A DNA stretch of 36,241 bases from Leidyana gryllorum EB-2025a (taxonomy: Eukaryota; Apicomplexa), in contig JBLWGC010000218.1 of assembly GCA_048772705.1 (NCBI GenBank), positions 1 through 36,241 on the forward strand, given 5' to 3'. The position numbers and the translations under genes are program-made. Under the pieces are notes generated by a model that saw only the letters and a list, made by a program, of their open reading frames with translations, was not told the origin of the DNA and ran no database searches. Positions 22,315 to 29,672 of the stretch are shown piece by piece. How positions within the stretch are numbered: the stretch's first letter is position 1; each line of letters begins with the position of its first letter.

Positions 22315-22366
22315 ATAGATAGTCTTCCGCTCTAGATTGCGTGGTGCTTGCCTGAACGATGCGTGT

Positions 22367-22436
22367 TACAGCCACCGAGGATTGAACTCGGGACTTTCTG
22401 CGTGTTAAGCAGACGTCGTGACTGCTAGATGGCTGC
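22367..22436 (-). pseudogene. tRNA-Val(AAC), 3-nt D-arm deletion
   Basis: Loop TTAACAC. The ATGG(T) junction after the acceptor is shortened; the duplicate at 35939 has the same deletion. Confidence 0.72.
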
Positions 22437-22586
22437 ACGGAGCTTCCGGACTGCCGAAGGGGCGTGTGTCTCTGGAAACGCGTATCCGATGAGCCTGGTT
22501 CATATGTACCGGCCTGTACCGGCCTAAGTTGGACGGCCTGGAGTAGTTAAGACCCTTCGTTCTGTATTCAGGAATGGAGGTGTCAC

Positions 22587-22656
22587 GCATCTGTGGTTTA
22601 GTGGTAGACTGTGTCGTTGCCGCCTAGACGACCCAGGTTCGATTCCCGCAGATGCA
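22587..22656 (+). pseudogene. tRNA-Gly(GCC), degenerate
   Basis: Loop TTGCCGC. Anticodon stem mispaired, T stem one base short. Confidence 0.65.
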
Positions 22657-22733
22657 GAGAAGATGGCAGATGGTTGATTGAGGCACCATTCTGGGGTTTC
22701 AGGCTTGTTGTCTGCCCCTCCAATCACATCGAA

Positions 22734-22815
22734 CGACAACTGCTGGATTTGAACCAGCCCGGGCCAGGCCCAGTAGATTTCAAGTCTACCCCCTTAACCA
22801 CTCGGGCCAGTTGCC
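22734..22815 (-). tRNA. trnS-UGA: tRNA-Ser(UGA)
   Basis: GGCAACT/AGTTGTC, loop CTTGAAA, GCTGG/CCAGC. Marks the point where the inverted-repeat arm starts to diverge. Confidence 0.89.
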
Positions 22816-22889
22816 ACCTGTCGAATTCGACATGCCGCGAGGAGTGACCAAATGCCCCCATGTTCAGCCTGTCCTGCGGCATTGATAGG

Positions 22890-22947
22890 TGTCTAAACTG
22901 ACCTCTCGCGTGCCAAGTCACCGCTCTACCACTTGAGATAGCCGCCC
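22890..22947 (-). pseudogene. tRNA-Ala-like relic
   Basis: GGGCGGC start and D arm as at 11744, loop TTGGCAC. No T arm. Confidence 0.55.
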
Positions 22948-23033
22948 ACCCGCCAAACCTAGGTGAACTTCCCATCTGAGACCGACTCACAGTTCTCTGG
23001 CGCCTCATTCGTCAGTGCAACTGTTGTGACTCG

Positions 23034-23106
23034 TCCACAGTAGTCGAAATGGCTAGAATATGCGGCTTTCACCCGCACGATCCGGGTTCAAGTCCCGGCA
23101 GCGGAA
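23034..23106 (+). tRNA. trnE-UUC: tRNA-Glu(UUC)
   Basis: Loop CTTTCAC, TGCGG/CCGCA, CCGGG/CCCGG. Acceptor TCCACAG/CAGCGGA has two weak positions. Confidence 0.85.
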
Positions 23107-23166
23107 ATCCAGCAGAGTGTGCTTGTAGGCAACGGTTCCATTCTTACATCCAGGGATATAGATCCA

Positions 23167-23239
23167 CACCGCCCGCGGGGCTCGAACCCGCGACTGCAAG
23201 ATTAAGAGTCTTGCGCTCTACCGACTGAGCTAGGGCGGC
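23167..23239 (-). tRNA. trnK-CUU: tRNA-Lys(CUU)
   Basis: GCCGCCC/GGGCGGT, CAAGA/TCTTG, loop CTCTTAA, CGCGG/CCGCG. Intact. Confidence 0.92.
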
Positions 23240-23317
23240 AGGAAAGCAAGGACACAAAACCCGATAGCCTGACATCTAAAGTTTTGGTACCCACCAGCCT
23301 CACTTGAAGATTGGATT

Positions 23318-23374
23318 GTCCGGGTCGTCTAGTGCTTACAACAGCAAGTTGTGGCCCGAATCCTGGCTTGGATA
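23318..23374 (+). pseudogene. tRNA-His relic, 57 nt
   Basis: Loop TTGTGGC is followed at once by the 3' T-stem strand, so about 15 nt are missing. The matching relic is 29334-29390. Confidence 0.65.
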
Positions 23375-23495
23375 GTATGTCCCCGTTGTCTCGAATGGGA
23401 GATGTAGGTGAAGTCTGTCCAAACCCACGATCGGGCGTAGCTGCCCATGTCCTCTCTTGATCGCTACACACTTCCATTTGACGGCTCCGTTAGTC

Positions 23496-23568
23496 GGCGC
23501 TATGGCCTAATGGATATGGCATCGGTCTACGGAACCGGGGATTCTGGGTTCGAGTCCCAGTAGCGTCT
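23496..23568 (+). tRNA. trnR-ACG: tRNA-Arg(ACG)
   Basis: GGCGCTA/TAGCGTC, loop CTACGGA, CTGGG/CCCAG. Clean. Confidence 0.92.
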
Positions 23569-23606
23569 GGGCGAATGGTGCCGTGTAGCGTCAACAACTA
23601 TCAGAC

Positions 23607-23638
23607 GGGCTGGGAATCGAACCCGCTAGACCAAATGG
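23607..23638 (-). pseudogene. tRNA-Pro relic, 32 nt
   Basis: TTTGGTCTAG joined to GGGTTCGATTCCCAGCCC: everything between D arm and T arm is deleted. Confidence 0.6.
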
Positions 23639-23714
23639 TTCAACCCGCTGGGTACAGTCGAGAGACTCGTATCACTATGTGAAGTATCACTCAATGCCAT
23701 GAGGTAGGCATAGA

Positions 23715-23786
23715 GGGAGGCTGGCCCAATGATGAAAAGGTGGCTTAGTATACGAAGGGTTCTGGGATCGCTTCCCAGCCCATCCG
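23715..23786 (+). pseudogene. Ala-like tRNA relic, anticodon AGU
   Basis: T arm CTGGG-ATCGCTT-CCCAG and G3-U70 are Ala-like. D arm eroded, anticodon stem GTGGC/ACGAA unpaired, loop TTAGTAT. Also at 27804 and 28933. Confidence 0.55.
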
Positions 23787-23876
23787 AACTACATAGATGG
23801 AATTCCCGTCGGAGTAGTCTAGTTGGCCTATCAACGCTCATCAGGTTGAGTAGTAGTTTGCCGATGACCCTCTACT

Positions 23877-23956
23877 TCCGGTGGGACGGAATCGAACCGC
23901 CGACTATCTGATGCCAGCACTACAGTCAGATGCTCTACCAACTGAGCTACCCCCGG
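23877..23956 (-). tRNA. trnY-GUA: tRNA-Tyr(GUA) with 7-nt intron
   Basis: Same as 19905: TCTGA/TCAGA enclosing CTGTAG-TGCTGGC-A, T stem GGCGG/CCGTC. Confidence 0.87.
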
Positions 23957-24001
23957 CCGTCCAACTGCTCCGGGGTTCGAAAGGCTCAACCCCAGATCCT
24001 C

Positions 24002-24056
24002 GCCCTTTCGGACAGCGGCCTGAACACAGCGCCTTAGACCACTCGGCCATCTTGCC
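24002..24056 (-). pseudogene. tRNA-Leu(CAG) relic without T arm
   Basis: GGCAAGA start to variable arm is Leu, loop TTCAGGC. Then the Tyr-upstream block begins. Confidence 0.62.
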
Positions 24057-24147
24057 GGAATGTTTTAGGCTCGCCGTTCCACGCGTTTTTCGTCCGTGAG
24101 CCGAAATAGAAAGACTTCTGGGATTGGAGGCCGGCGTGTTTGGAGCG

Positions 24148-24219
24148 TCCGAGTCAGTATAGTGGTTAGTGTCTCCGCCTGTCACGCGGAAGACCCGGGT
24201 TCGATTCCCGGTCTCGAAG
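24148..24219 (+). tRNA. trnD-GUC: tRNA-Asp(GUC)
   Basis: TCCGAGT/TCTCGAA variant acceptor, TCCGC/GCGGA, loop CTGTCAC, CCGGG/CCCGG. Confidence 0.83.
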
Positions 24220-24274
24220 CACAGTTGGTTTCGCTTGAGATTCTCTCCTTTGGTTCTCGCTGAAAGTTGGGAGC

Positions 24275-24346
24275 TACAGCCGCCAAAGATTCACCTCGGA
24301 CCTTCTGCGTGTTAAGCAGACGTCGTAACCACTAGACCATAGCTTC
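24275..24346 (-). pseudogene. tRNA-Val(AAC), T arm altered
   Basis: Loop TTAACAC. T arm CCGAG-GTGAATC-TTTGG and acceptor GAAGCTA/CGGCTGT are degraded. Confidence 0.68.
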
Positions 24347-24430
24347 GTGAAAGGGGCGTATGTCTTTCGAATCACGTATCCGATGAGCCTGGTTCTTATG
24401 AACCGGCCTGTAGCCTGACAGGAATTGGAC

Positions 24431-24470
24431 GACCTGTAGTAGCTCATTTGGAGAGCATCTAACGCTCCTG
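24431..24470 (+). pseudogene. tRNA-Tyr 5' fragment
   Basis: TAGCTCATTTGGAGAGCATCT follows the Tyr D arm, then breaks off before the anticodon. Confidence 0.45.
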
Positions 24471-24522
24471 TTACATTTCATCCTGATTGATGCCCCACTG
24501 CCTTGATAGCTACTTGCAGATT

Positions 24523-24594
24523 ATCCGAGTCGTCTAGTGGTTGGGACAGCAAGCTGTGGCCGTGCGAAGCCAGGCTCGATTCCCGGCTCGGCCC
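24523..24594 (+). tRNA. trnH-GUG: tRNA-His(GUG), acceptor mismatch
   Basis: Loop CTGTGGC. D arm and T arm paired. Acceptor ATCCGAG/CTCGGCC has two clashes at the end. Confidence 0.75.
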
Positions 24595-24666
24595 ATATGT
24601 CTCCGGTGTCTCTAATGGAACTCTCTCTTGATGGTTATACACTTTCATTCGACGGCTCCGTTGATT

Positions 24667-24739
24667 GGCGCTACGGCCTAATGGATATGGCATCGGTCTA
24701 CGGAACCGGGGATTCTGGGTTCGAGTCCCACTGGCGTCT
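24667..24739 (+). tRNA. trnR-ACG: tRNA-Arg(ACG)
   Basis: Loop CTACGGA. Acceptor GGCGCTA/TGGCGTC has one A-G type mismatch near the base. Confidence 0.82.
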
Positions 24740-24858
24740 GGGCGAATGGCCGGGTTGCAGCCTCGCCTGTTGAGTCAACAACTCAGATCCTGTCTTGGCT
24801 GTCAGGGACAGTGTGCGGGATGGGTCGAGGTGCCGTGTTGGGTCAACAACTATCAGAC

Positions 24859-24928
24859 GGGCTGTTCTGGATATTAAACCAGGACTTCTTCCACCCGAAA
24901 CAAGTGCATACCACTAGACCAAACAGCC
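24859..24928 (-). pseudogene. tRNA-Pro(CGG), degenerate
   Basis: Loop TTCGGGT. Two bases missing between D and anticodon arms. T arm CTGGT-TTAATAT-CCAG. Confidence 0.65.
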
Positions 24929-25077
24929 GCCTATCGGTGGTGCAAGCCGCCGATAGAGGTGCTTTAGGAAGTGAGCACCCCCGGACGACTTCTTCGGGGC
25001 TGGAGGCCGATACACCGCACCCAGACGACAGTCGCAACGGAAGCCGTTTGCACGCTGAAACTCAGAAGGGAAGTAAC

Positions 25078-25161
25078 GCACAGATGCCCGAGTGGTCTAA
25101 GGGGCCAGACTCAAGTTCTGGTAGGCGCAAGTCTGCATGGGTTCGAATCCCATTCTGTGCA
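25078..25161 (+). tRNA. trnL-CAA: tRNA-Leu(CAA)
   Basis: GCACAGA/TCTGTGC, CCAGA/TCTGG, loop CTCAAGT, long variable arm, ATGGG/CCCAT. Fully paired. Confidence 0.92.
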
Positions 25162-25250
25162 ACGGCGATCATTACCAAAAATAGGCTGGAAAAGGCCACA
25201 GTAGATTCGAGTCTCCATCCGTATATCCGGTTGCATGCACCCAAGTATTT

Positions 25251-25314
25251 GGCTGTTGTTCTGGATCCTTCCTTGGGGTGGAAGGAGTCCTGGGTTCGAT
25301 TCCCAGAACAGCCC
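25251..25314 (+). pseudogene. tRNA-Pro(GGG) without D arm
   Basis: Acceptor GGCTGTT/AACAGCC, T stem CTGGG/CCCAG and stem CCTTCC/GGAAGG are perfect. Loop TTGGGGT (GGG). The D arm is deleted cleanly (8 nt short). Confidence 0.7.
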
Positions 25315-25454
25315 TCTTGGTCGTTGGTTGACCCGACGGGACAAGTTGCCCTCAGAACCAACACAGCATTTCATTAGCCCACTTCGGTAGGGCAGTCAGG
25401 GCAACTAACATCTCGAGAATTGCATTTCGGCTATTTCTTCCATGTTGCAGACTG

Positions 25455-25525
25455 AGCAGTGTAGCTCAGTGAAAAGTGTTGAGCTCATAATCCAAAGGTC
25501 CGTCGATCGAAACGACGCACTGCTA
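25455..25525 (+). tRNA. trnM-CAU: initiator tRNA-Met(CAU), slightly damaged
   Basis: AGCAGTG/CACTGCT, loop CTCATAA, T loop ATCGAAA. D arm one base short (CAGTGAAAAG) and one anticodon-stem mismatch. Confidence 0.78.
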
Positions 25526-25574
25526 AGTGTGCGCAGAAGGGGAACCGTTATAGAATAGATTGCCTCGCGAGCAA

Positions 25575-25646
25575 AGCCTTCTGCCGGAATCGAACCGGCG
25601 ACCTTTCGCTTACTAAGCGAATGCTCTGCCCCTAAGCTAAGAAGGC
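25575..25646 (-). tRNA. trnT-AGU: tRNA-Thr(AGU)
   Basis: Intact: GCCTTCT/AGAAGGC, loop TTAGTAA, GCCGG/CCGGC. Confidence 0.93.
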
Positions 25647-25722
25647 AATGCAAGCCGAAGATCACGAGTCAGTCACTATTGACGGAGATTACTGGAGCAC
25701 TTTGTTCGAATGATCCAATGAC

Positions 25723-25795
25723 TTCCACTGTCAGGACTTGAACCCGGATCGTGCGGGTGAAAGCCGCATATCCTAGCCACTTAGACTACAGTGGA
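25723..25795 (-). tRNA. trnE-UUC: tRNA-Glu(UUC)
   Basis: Loop CTTTCAC, acceptor TCCACTG/CAGTGGA. One T-stem mismatch (CCGGG/CCTGA). Confidence 0.86.
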
Positions 25796-25934
25796 CAACT
25801 CCCTTAGCTGCAGCTTTAGCCAAGAGCTGTACCCTCTTGACAAGACGTGATTGCAGAATCCTGCGCTAGAAAAAGGAGGATCGGAGGGTCCAGCACCAAC
25901 TCAGGCATAAAACTCAACCATGTACTATGTCCTC

Positions 25935-26005
25935 TGCATCTGCCGGGAATCGAACCCGGGTCGTCTCGATGGCAACGAGACATTCTACCACTAGACCACA
26001 GATGC
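25935..26005 (-). tRNA. trnG-GCC: tRNA-Gly(GCC)
   Basis: GCATCTG/CAGATGC, TCTCG/CGAGA, loop TTGCCAT, CCGGG/CCCGG. Intact. Confidence 0.93.
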
Positions 26006-26101
26006 GTAACACCTTGTTGTTAGAGCTCGTAAACAATAACGGCCGTTTTGCTGCGAATGAGAAGACAGGGGCAAGTTGAGCGAGTATAAGAGGCGCCTCG
26101 T

Positions 26102-26173
26102 GGGTACGTAACTCGGTAGTAGAGCAGCTGACTGCACATCAGCAAGTCCGTGGTTCAACTCCGCGCGTGCCCT
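26102..26173 (+). tRNA. trnC-GCA: tRNA-Cys(GCA), D arm altered
   Basis: Loop CTGCACA. Acceptor and T arm good. D arm AACTCGGTAGTAGAGC departs from the others. Confidence 0.82.
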
Positions 26174-26255
26174 GAAGATGACCTGAAGGTTTGAGAATGT
26201 TGAAAATCCATCCCTGCCCACATACCAATGAGCCTGGAAGTCGGTAGACAATTTT

Positions 26256-26302
26256 GGGTCTATTGCGCAACGGTAGCGCGCCTAATTCCAGATCGGGAAG
26301 TG
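26256..26302 (+). pseudogene. tRNA-Trp relic, 3' half lost
   Basis: GGGTCTATTGCGCAACGG, stem and TTCCAGA loop match Trp to about base 45. Then unrelated sequence. Confidence 0.6.
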
Positions 26303-26341
26303 GCAATATTATGAGTTAGTCGGCGGTGCCGATTCCGACCG

Positions 26342-26415
26342 TGGGAGTGTGAGAGGATCGACTTCTCGACTTCAGGATTATGAGACTTACGCGCTACCGA
26401 ATGTTCTACACTTCC
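26342..26415 (-). pseudogene. elongator tRNA-Met(CAU), degenerate
   Basis: Loop CTCATAA. Acceptor GGAAGTG/CACTCCC, D arm and T arm (GAGAAGTCGATCCTCTC) altered. Confidence 0.65.
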
Positions 26416-26507
26416 CCATGGAATTCTTTCTCGATGCATCTCCTGTCAGAAGGTTGCACCGGAATGTTCGTTCGACAGCACACGCGCCTGGTTAGCGCGA
26501 AGTCAGA

Positions 26508-26548
26508 ACTCATTAGGCTCACTCTCTGACCAACTGAAATACGGGACA
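26508..26548 (-). pseudogene. tRNA-Ile(AAU) 5' half
   Basis: D arm and loop CTAATGA recall the Ile copy at 14723. No T arm. Confidence 0.5.
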
Positions 26549-26715
26549 GCTTCAGATTTGAACAGTCCCTAGACTAAAGAGCCGACTAATGTGCTCAGAG
26601 CGCAGCCCTTCGTCCGCCCCGCCAAACAGTCAAGTCACAGCCAAATACTGCAATCGAGTAGGGACTGTACCTACATCACTGAGAGACGTGGCATGTTCAT
26701 CAACAACCATCAGAC

Positions 26716-26787
26716 GGGCTGTTCGGGGAATCGAACCCAGGACTTCTTCCACCCGAAGGAAGAATCATACCACTAGACCAAACAGAC
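26716..26787 (-). tRNA. trnP-CGG: tRNA-Pro(CGG), acceptor mismatch
   Basis: Loop TTCGGGT, T stem CTGGG/CCCCG weakened, acceptor GTCTGTT/AACAGCC with one clash. Confidence 0.78.
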
Positions 26788-26875
26788 GCCTGTCGGTCGT
26801 GCAACCCGCTGAGGACAGTTGAGATAGTGGTCATACTATGTTGAGAGCCACCAAATGCGATGGGGTGTTCACAAG

Positions 26876-26938
26876 GGGCGACTAGCTCAAATGGTAGTGC
26901 TCGCTTAGCATGCGAGGCGTACTGGGCCAGGTCGTCCA
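26876..26938 (+). pseudogene. tRNA-Ala(AGC) relic
   Basis: Loop TTAGCAT. The D arm has lost bases and the T loop is gone (CTGGGCCAG). Confidence 0.65.
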
Positions 26939-27052
26939 AACTCCGTAGTGCTGCAACTGCCGGTATTTGACCCCAGAGTTGAGAGCTTTTAAGGGCGCCC
27001 CGTAGCCCTTCTTATAGAGGTTGGCACCGCCCTATGTGTGGAGGCTGCCCCA

Positions 27053-27108
27053 GAGCCCGGATCTCCGAATTTGTATTTGACAACCACACGCTCTGCCGAC
27101 TAAGACTG
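27053..27108 (-). pseudogene. tRNA-Asn relic
   Basis: AGTCGGCAGAGCGTGTGG is the only well kept part. Upstream of Gln, as at 5346 and 17327. Confidence 0.45.
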
Positions 27109-27210
27109 CCAATATTTCAGAGAGTGGTGGAGAGACTCCTGTTGCATGTGTCCAGTTGAGGGAGGGCTAGTCCGGATGGCTTTACCAACTCTTTTGGGAA
27201 GGACTGAATG

Positions 27211-27282
27211 GGTTGCGTGGAGTAGTGGTTAGCACTGGAGATTCTGAATCTCCTGACCTGGGTTCGATTCCCGGCGCGACCT
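27211..27282 (+). tRNA. trnQ-CUG: tRNA-Gln(CUG)
   Basis: GGTTGCG/CGCGACC, loop TTCTGAA. D arm AGTAGTGG. Runs directly into a Val relic. Confidence 0.86.
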
Positions 27283-27336
27283 CTAGTGGTCACGACGTCT
27301 GCTTCACACGCAGAAGCTCCCGACTTCAATCCTCGG
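27283..27336 (+). pseudogene. tRNA-Val(CAC) relic fused to Gln
   Basis: Starts at CTAGTGGTCACGACG with no acceptor, immediately after the Gln discriminator. Loop TTCACAC. 3' acceptor also lost (compare 34812-34884). Confidence 0.65.
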
Positions 27337-27375
27337 AACCAGGGGAGACAATCTTAAGCGAAACCAACTAAGTGT

Positions 27376-27447
27376 GCTCCGAGACCGGGAATCGAACCCG
27401 GGTCTTCCGCGTGACAGGCGGAAATACTGACCACTATACTATCTCGG
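27376..27447 (-). tRNA. trnD-GUC: tRNA-Asp(GUC)
   Basis: TCCGAGA/TCTCGGA, TCCGC/GCGGA, loop CTGTCAC, CCGGG/CCCGG. D loop GTGGTCAGT. Confidence 0.91.
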
Positions 27448-27533
27448 ACGCTCCGGCCTCCAACCCCAGAAGTCCTTCCATTTTGAGATTCCAAGTACAG
27501 AAAACGCGTGGAACGGCGAGCCTAAAACATTCC

Positions 27534-27590
27534 GGCAAGATGGCCTAGTGGTCTAAAACGCTGTGTTCAGGCCGCAGTCCGAAAGGGCGA
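27534..27590 (+). pseudogene. tRNA-Leu(CAG) relic without T arm
   Basis: D loop TAGTGGTCTAAAACG, loop TTCAGGC. Variable arm passes into the GAGGATCTGGGG block before Tyr. Confidence 0.62.
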
Positions 27591-27633
27591 GGATCTGGGG
27601 TTGAGCCTTTCGAACCCCGGAGCAGTTGGACGG

Positions 27634-27713
27634 CCGGGGGTAGCTCAGTTGGTAGAGCATCTGACTGTAGTGCTGGCATCAGATAGTCGGCGGTTCGATT
27701 CCGTCCCACCGGA
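27634..27713 (+). tRNA. trnY-GUA: tRNA-Tyr(GUA) with 7-nt intron
   Basis: Matches 19905 base for base in the arms I compared, including TGCTGGC. Confidence 0.87.
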
Positions 27714-27803
27714 AGTAGAGGGTCATCGGCAAACTACTACTCAACCTGATGAGCGTTGATAGGCCAACTGGACTACTCCGACGGGAATTTCATCTATGTA
27801 GTT

Positions 27804-27875
27804 CGGATGGGCTGGGAATCGATCCCAGAACCCTTCGTATACTAAGCCACCTTTTCATCATTGGGCTAGCCTCCC
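27804..27875 (-). pseudogene. Ala-like tRNA relic, anticodon AGU
   Basis: GGGAGGC start, loop TTAGTAT, T arm CTGGG-ATCGATT-CCCAG, 3' CCCATCC. Confidence 0.55.
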
Positions 27876-27952
27876 TCTATGCCTACCTCATGGCATTGAG
27901 TGATACTTCACATAGTGATACGAGTCTCTCGACTGTACCCAGCGGGTTGAAC

Positions 27953-27984
27953 CATTTGGTCTAGCGGGTTCGATTCCCAGCCCG
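27953..27984 (+). pseudogene. tRNA-Pro relic, 32 nt
   Basis: CATTTGGTCTAG fused to GGGTTCGATTCCCAGCCC. Same deletion as 23607 and 29069. Confidence 0.6.
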
Positions 27985-28021
27985 TCTAATAGTTGTTGAC
28001 GCTACACGGCACCATTCGCCC

Positions 28022-28094
28022 AGACGCTACTGGGACTCGAACCCAGAATCCCCGGTTCCGTAGACCGATGCCATATCCATTAGGCCGTAGCGCC
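28022..28094 (-). tRNA. trnR-ACG: tRNA-Arg(ACG)
   Basis: Loop CTACGGA, D arm starts CGGCC. Acceptor GGCGCTA/TAGCGTC. Confidence 0.9.
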
Positions 28095-28166
28095 GACTAA
28101 CGGAGCCGTCGAATGAAAGTGTATAACCATCAAGAGAGAGTTCCATTAGAGACACCGGAGACATAT

Positions 28167-28237
28167 GGGCCGAGCCGGGAATCGAGCCTGGCTTCGCACG
28201 GCCACAGCTTGCTGTCCCAACCACTAGACGACCGGAT
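28167..28237 (-). pseudogene. tRNA-His(GUG), degenerate
   Basis: Loop CTGTGGC as in 24523. One base lost between acceptor and D arm (ATCCGGTCG). Confidence 0.68.
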
Positions 28238-28291
28238 AATCTGCAAGTAGCTATCAAGGCAGTGGGGCATCAATCAGGATGAAATGTAACA

Positions 28292-28328
28292 GGAGCGTTA
28301 GATGCTCTCCAAATGAGCTACTACAGGT
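28292..28328 (-). pseudogene. tRNA-Tyr 5' fragment
   Basis: TAGCTCATTTGGAGAGCATCT, mirror of 24431. Confidence 0.45.
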
Positions 28329-28413
28329 CGTCCAAATTCTGTGAGGCTACAGGCCGGTTCATAAGAACCAGGCTCATCGGATACGTGATTCGAGAGACAT
28401 ACGCCCCTTTCAC

Positions 28414-28485
28414 GAAGCTATGGTCTAGTGGTTACGACGTCTGCTTAACACGCAGAAGGTCCGAGTTGAATCTTTGGCGGCTGTA
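28414..28485 (+). pseudogene. tRNA-Val(AAC), T arm altered
   Basis: GAAGCTA/CGGCTGT, loop TTAACAC, T loop replaced (TTGAATCTTTGG). Mirror of 24275. Confidence 0.68.
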
Positions 28486-28540
28486 GCTCCCAACTTTCAG
28501 CGAGAACCAAAGGAGAGAATCTCAAGCGAAACCAACTGTG

Positions 28541-28612
28541 CTTCGAGACCGGGAATCGAACCCGGGTCTTCCGCGTGACAGGCGGAGACACTAACCACTA
28601 TACTGACTCGGA
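28541..28612 (-). tRNA. trnD-GUC: tRNA-Asp(GUC)
   Basis: TCCGAGT/TCTCGAA acceptor variant. Loop CTGTCAC, both inner stems perfect. Confidence 0.83.
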
Positions 28613-28703
28613 CGCTCCAAACACGCCGGCCTCCAATCCCAGAAGTCTTTCTATTTCGGCTCACGGACAAAAAACGCGTGGAGCGACGAACCAACAAGAC
28701 TGC

Positions 28704-28760
28704 GGCAAGATGGCCGAGTGGTCTAAGGCGCTGTGTTCAGGCCGCTGTCTGAAAGGGCGA
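28704..28760 (+). pseudogene. tRNA-Leu(CAG) relic without T arm
   Basis: Loop TTCAGGC, variable arm GTCTGAAAGGGC, then the Tyr-upstream block. Confidence 0.62.
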
Positions 28761-28803
28761 GGATCTGGGGTTGAGCCTTTCGAACCCCGGAGCAGTTGGA
28801 CGG

Positions 28804-28883
28804 CCGGGGGTAGCTCAGTTGGTAGAGCATCTGACTGTAGTGCTGGCATCAGATAGTCGGCGGTTCGATTCCGTCCCACCGGA
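28804..28883 (+). tRNA. trnY-GUA: tRNA-Tyr(GUA) with 7-nt intron
   Basis: Same arms and TGCTGGC insert as 27634, which lies exactly 1170 bp upstream. Confidence 0.87.
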
Positions 28884-28932
28884 AGTAGAGGGTCATCGGC
28901 AAACTACTACTCAACCTGATGAGCGTTGATAA

Positions 28933-28994
28933 GCCAATCGATCCCAGAACCCTTCGTATACTCAGCCACCTTTTCATCATTGGGCCAGCCTCCC
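28933..28994 (-). pseudogene. Ala-like tRNA relic, 3' end deleted
   Basis: GGGAGGC start, loop TGAGTAT. Missing the 3' acceptor strand present in 27804. Confidence 0.5.
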
Positions 28995-29068
28995 TCTATG
29001 CCTACCTCATGGCATTGAGTGATACTTCACATAGTGATACGAGTCTCTCGACTGTACCGAGCGGGTTG

Positions 29069-29103
29069 AACCATTTGGTCTAGCGGGTTCGATTCCCAGC
29101 CCA
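29069..29103 (+). pseudogene. tRNA-Pro relic
   Basis: Third copy of the D-arm/T-arm fusion. 3' end reads CAGCCCATC. Confidence 0.55.
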
Positions 29104-29140
29104 TCTGATAGTTGTTGACGCTACACGGCACCATTCGCCC

Positions 29141-29213
29141 AGACGCTACTGGGACTCGAACCCAGAATCCCCGGTTCCGTAGACCGATGCCATATCCATT
29201 AGGCCATAGCGCC
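29141..29213 (-). tRNA. trnR-ACG: tRNA-Arg(ACG)
   Basis: GGCGCTA/TAGCGTC, TCGGT/ACCGG, loop CTACGGA, CTGGG/CCCAG. Confidence 0.92.
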
Positions 29214-29333
29214 GACTAACGGAGCCGTCAAATGGAAGTGTGTAGCGATCAAGAGAGGACATGGGCAGCTACCCCGATCGTGGGTTTGGACAGACTTCAC
29301 CTACATCTCCCATTCGAGAAATCGGGGACATAC

Positions 29334-29390
29334 TATCCAAGCCAGGATTCGGGCCACAACTTGCTGTTGTAAGCACTAGACGAGCCGGAC
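29334..29390 (-). pseudogene. tRNA-His relic, 57 nt
   Basis: Loop TTGTGGC followed directly by CCGAATCCTGG. Same internal deletion as 23318. Confidence 0.65.
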
Positions 29391-29466
29391 AATCTTCAAG
29401 TGAGGCTGGTGGGTACCAAAGCCACTTTAGATGTCAGGCTATCGGGTTTTGTGTCCTTGCTTTCCT

Positions 29467-29539
29467 GCCGCCCTAGCTCAGTCGGTAGAGCGCAAGACTC
29501 TTAATCTTGCAGTCGCGGGTTCGAGCCCCGCGGGCGGTG
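29467..29539 (+). tRNA. trnK-CUU: tRNA-Lys(CUU)
   Basis: Loop CTCTTAA. All stems pair. Second of two CUU copies. Confidence 0.92.
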
Positions 29540-29599
29540 TGGATCTATATCCCTGGATGTAAGAATGGAACCGTTGCCTACAAGCACACTCTGCTGGAT

Positions 29600-29672
29600 T
29601 TCCGCTGCCGGGACTTGAACCCGGATCGTGCGGGTGAAAGCCGCATATTCTAGCCATTTAGACTACAGTGGA
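29600..29672 (-). tRNA. trnE-UUC: tRNA-Glu(UUC)
   Basis: Loop CTTTCAC. Acceptor TCCACTG/CAGCGGA with one mismatch-prone pair. Confidence 0.88.

Larger units (their letters stand above)
22820..24749. repeat. inverted repeat, left arm
   Basis: Reads as the reverse complement of 28012-29890, with the same succession Ala relic, Glu(UUC), Lys(CUU), His relic, Arg, Pro relic, Ala-like, Tyr, Leu relic, Asp, Val, Tyr fragment, His, Arg. Some indels. Confidence 0.85.
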
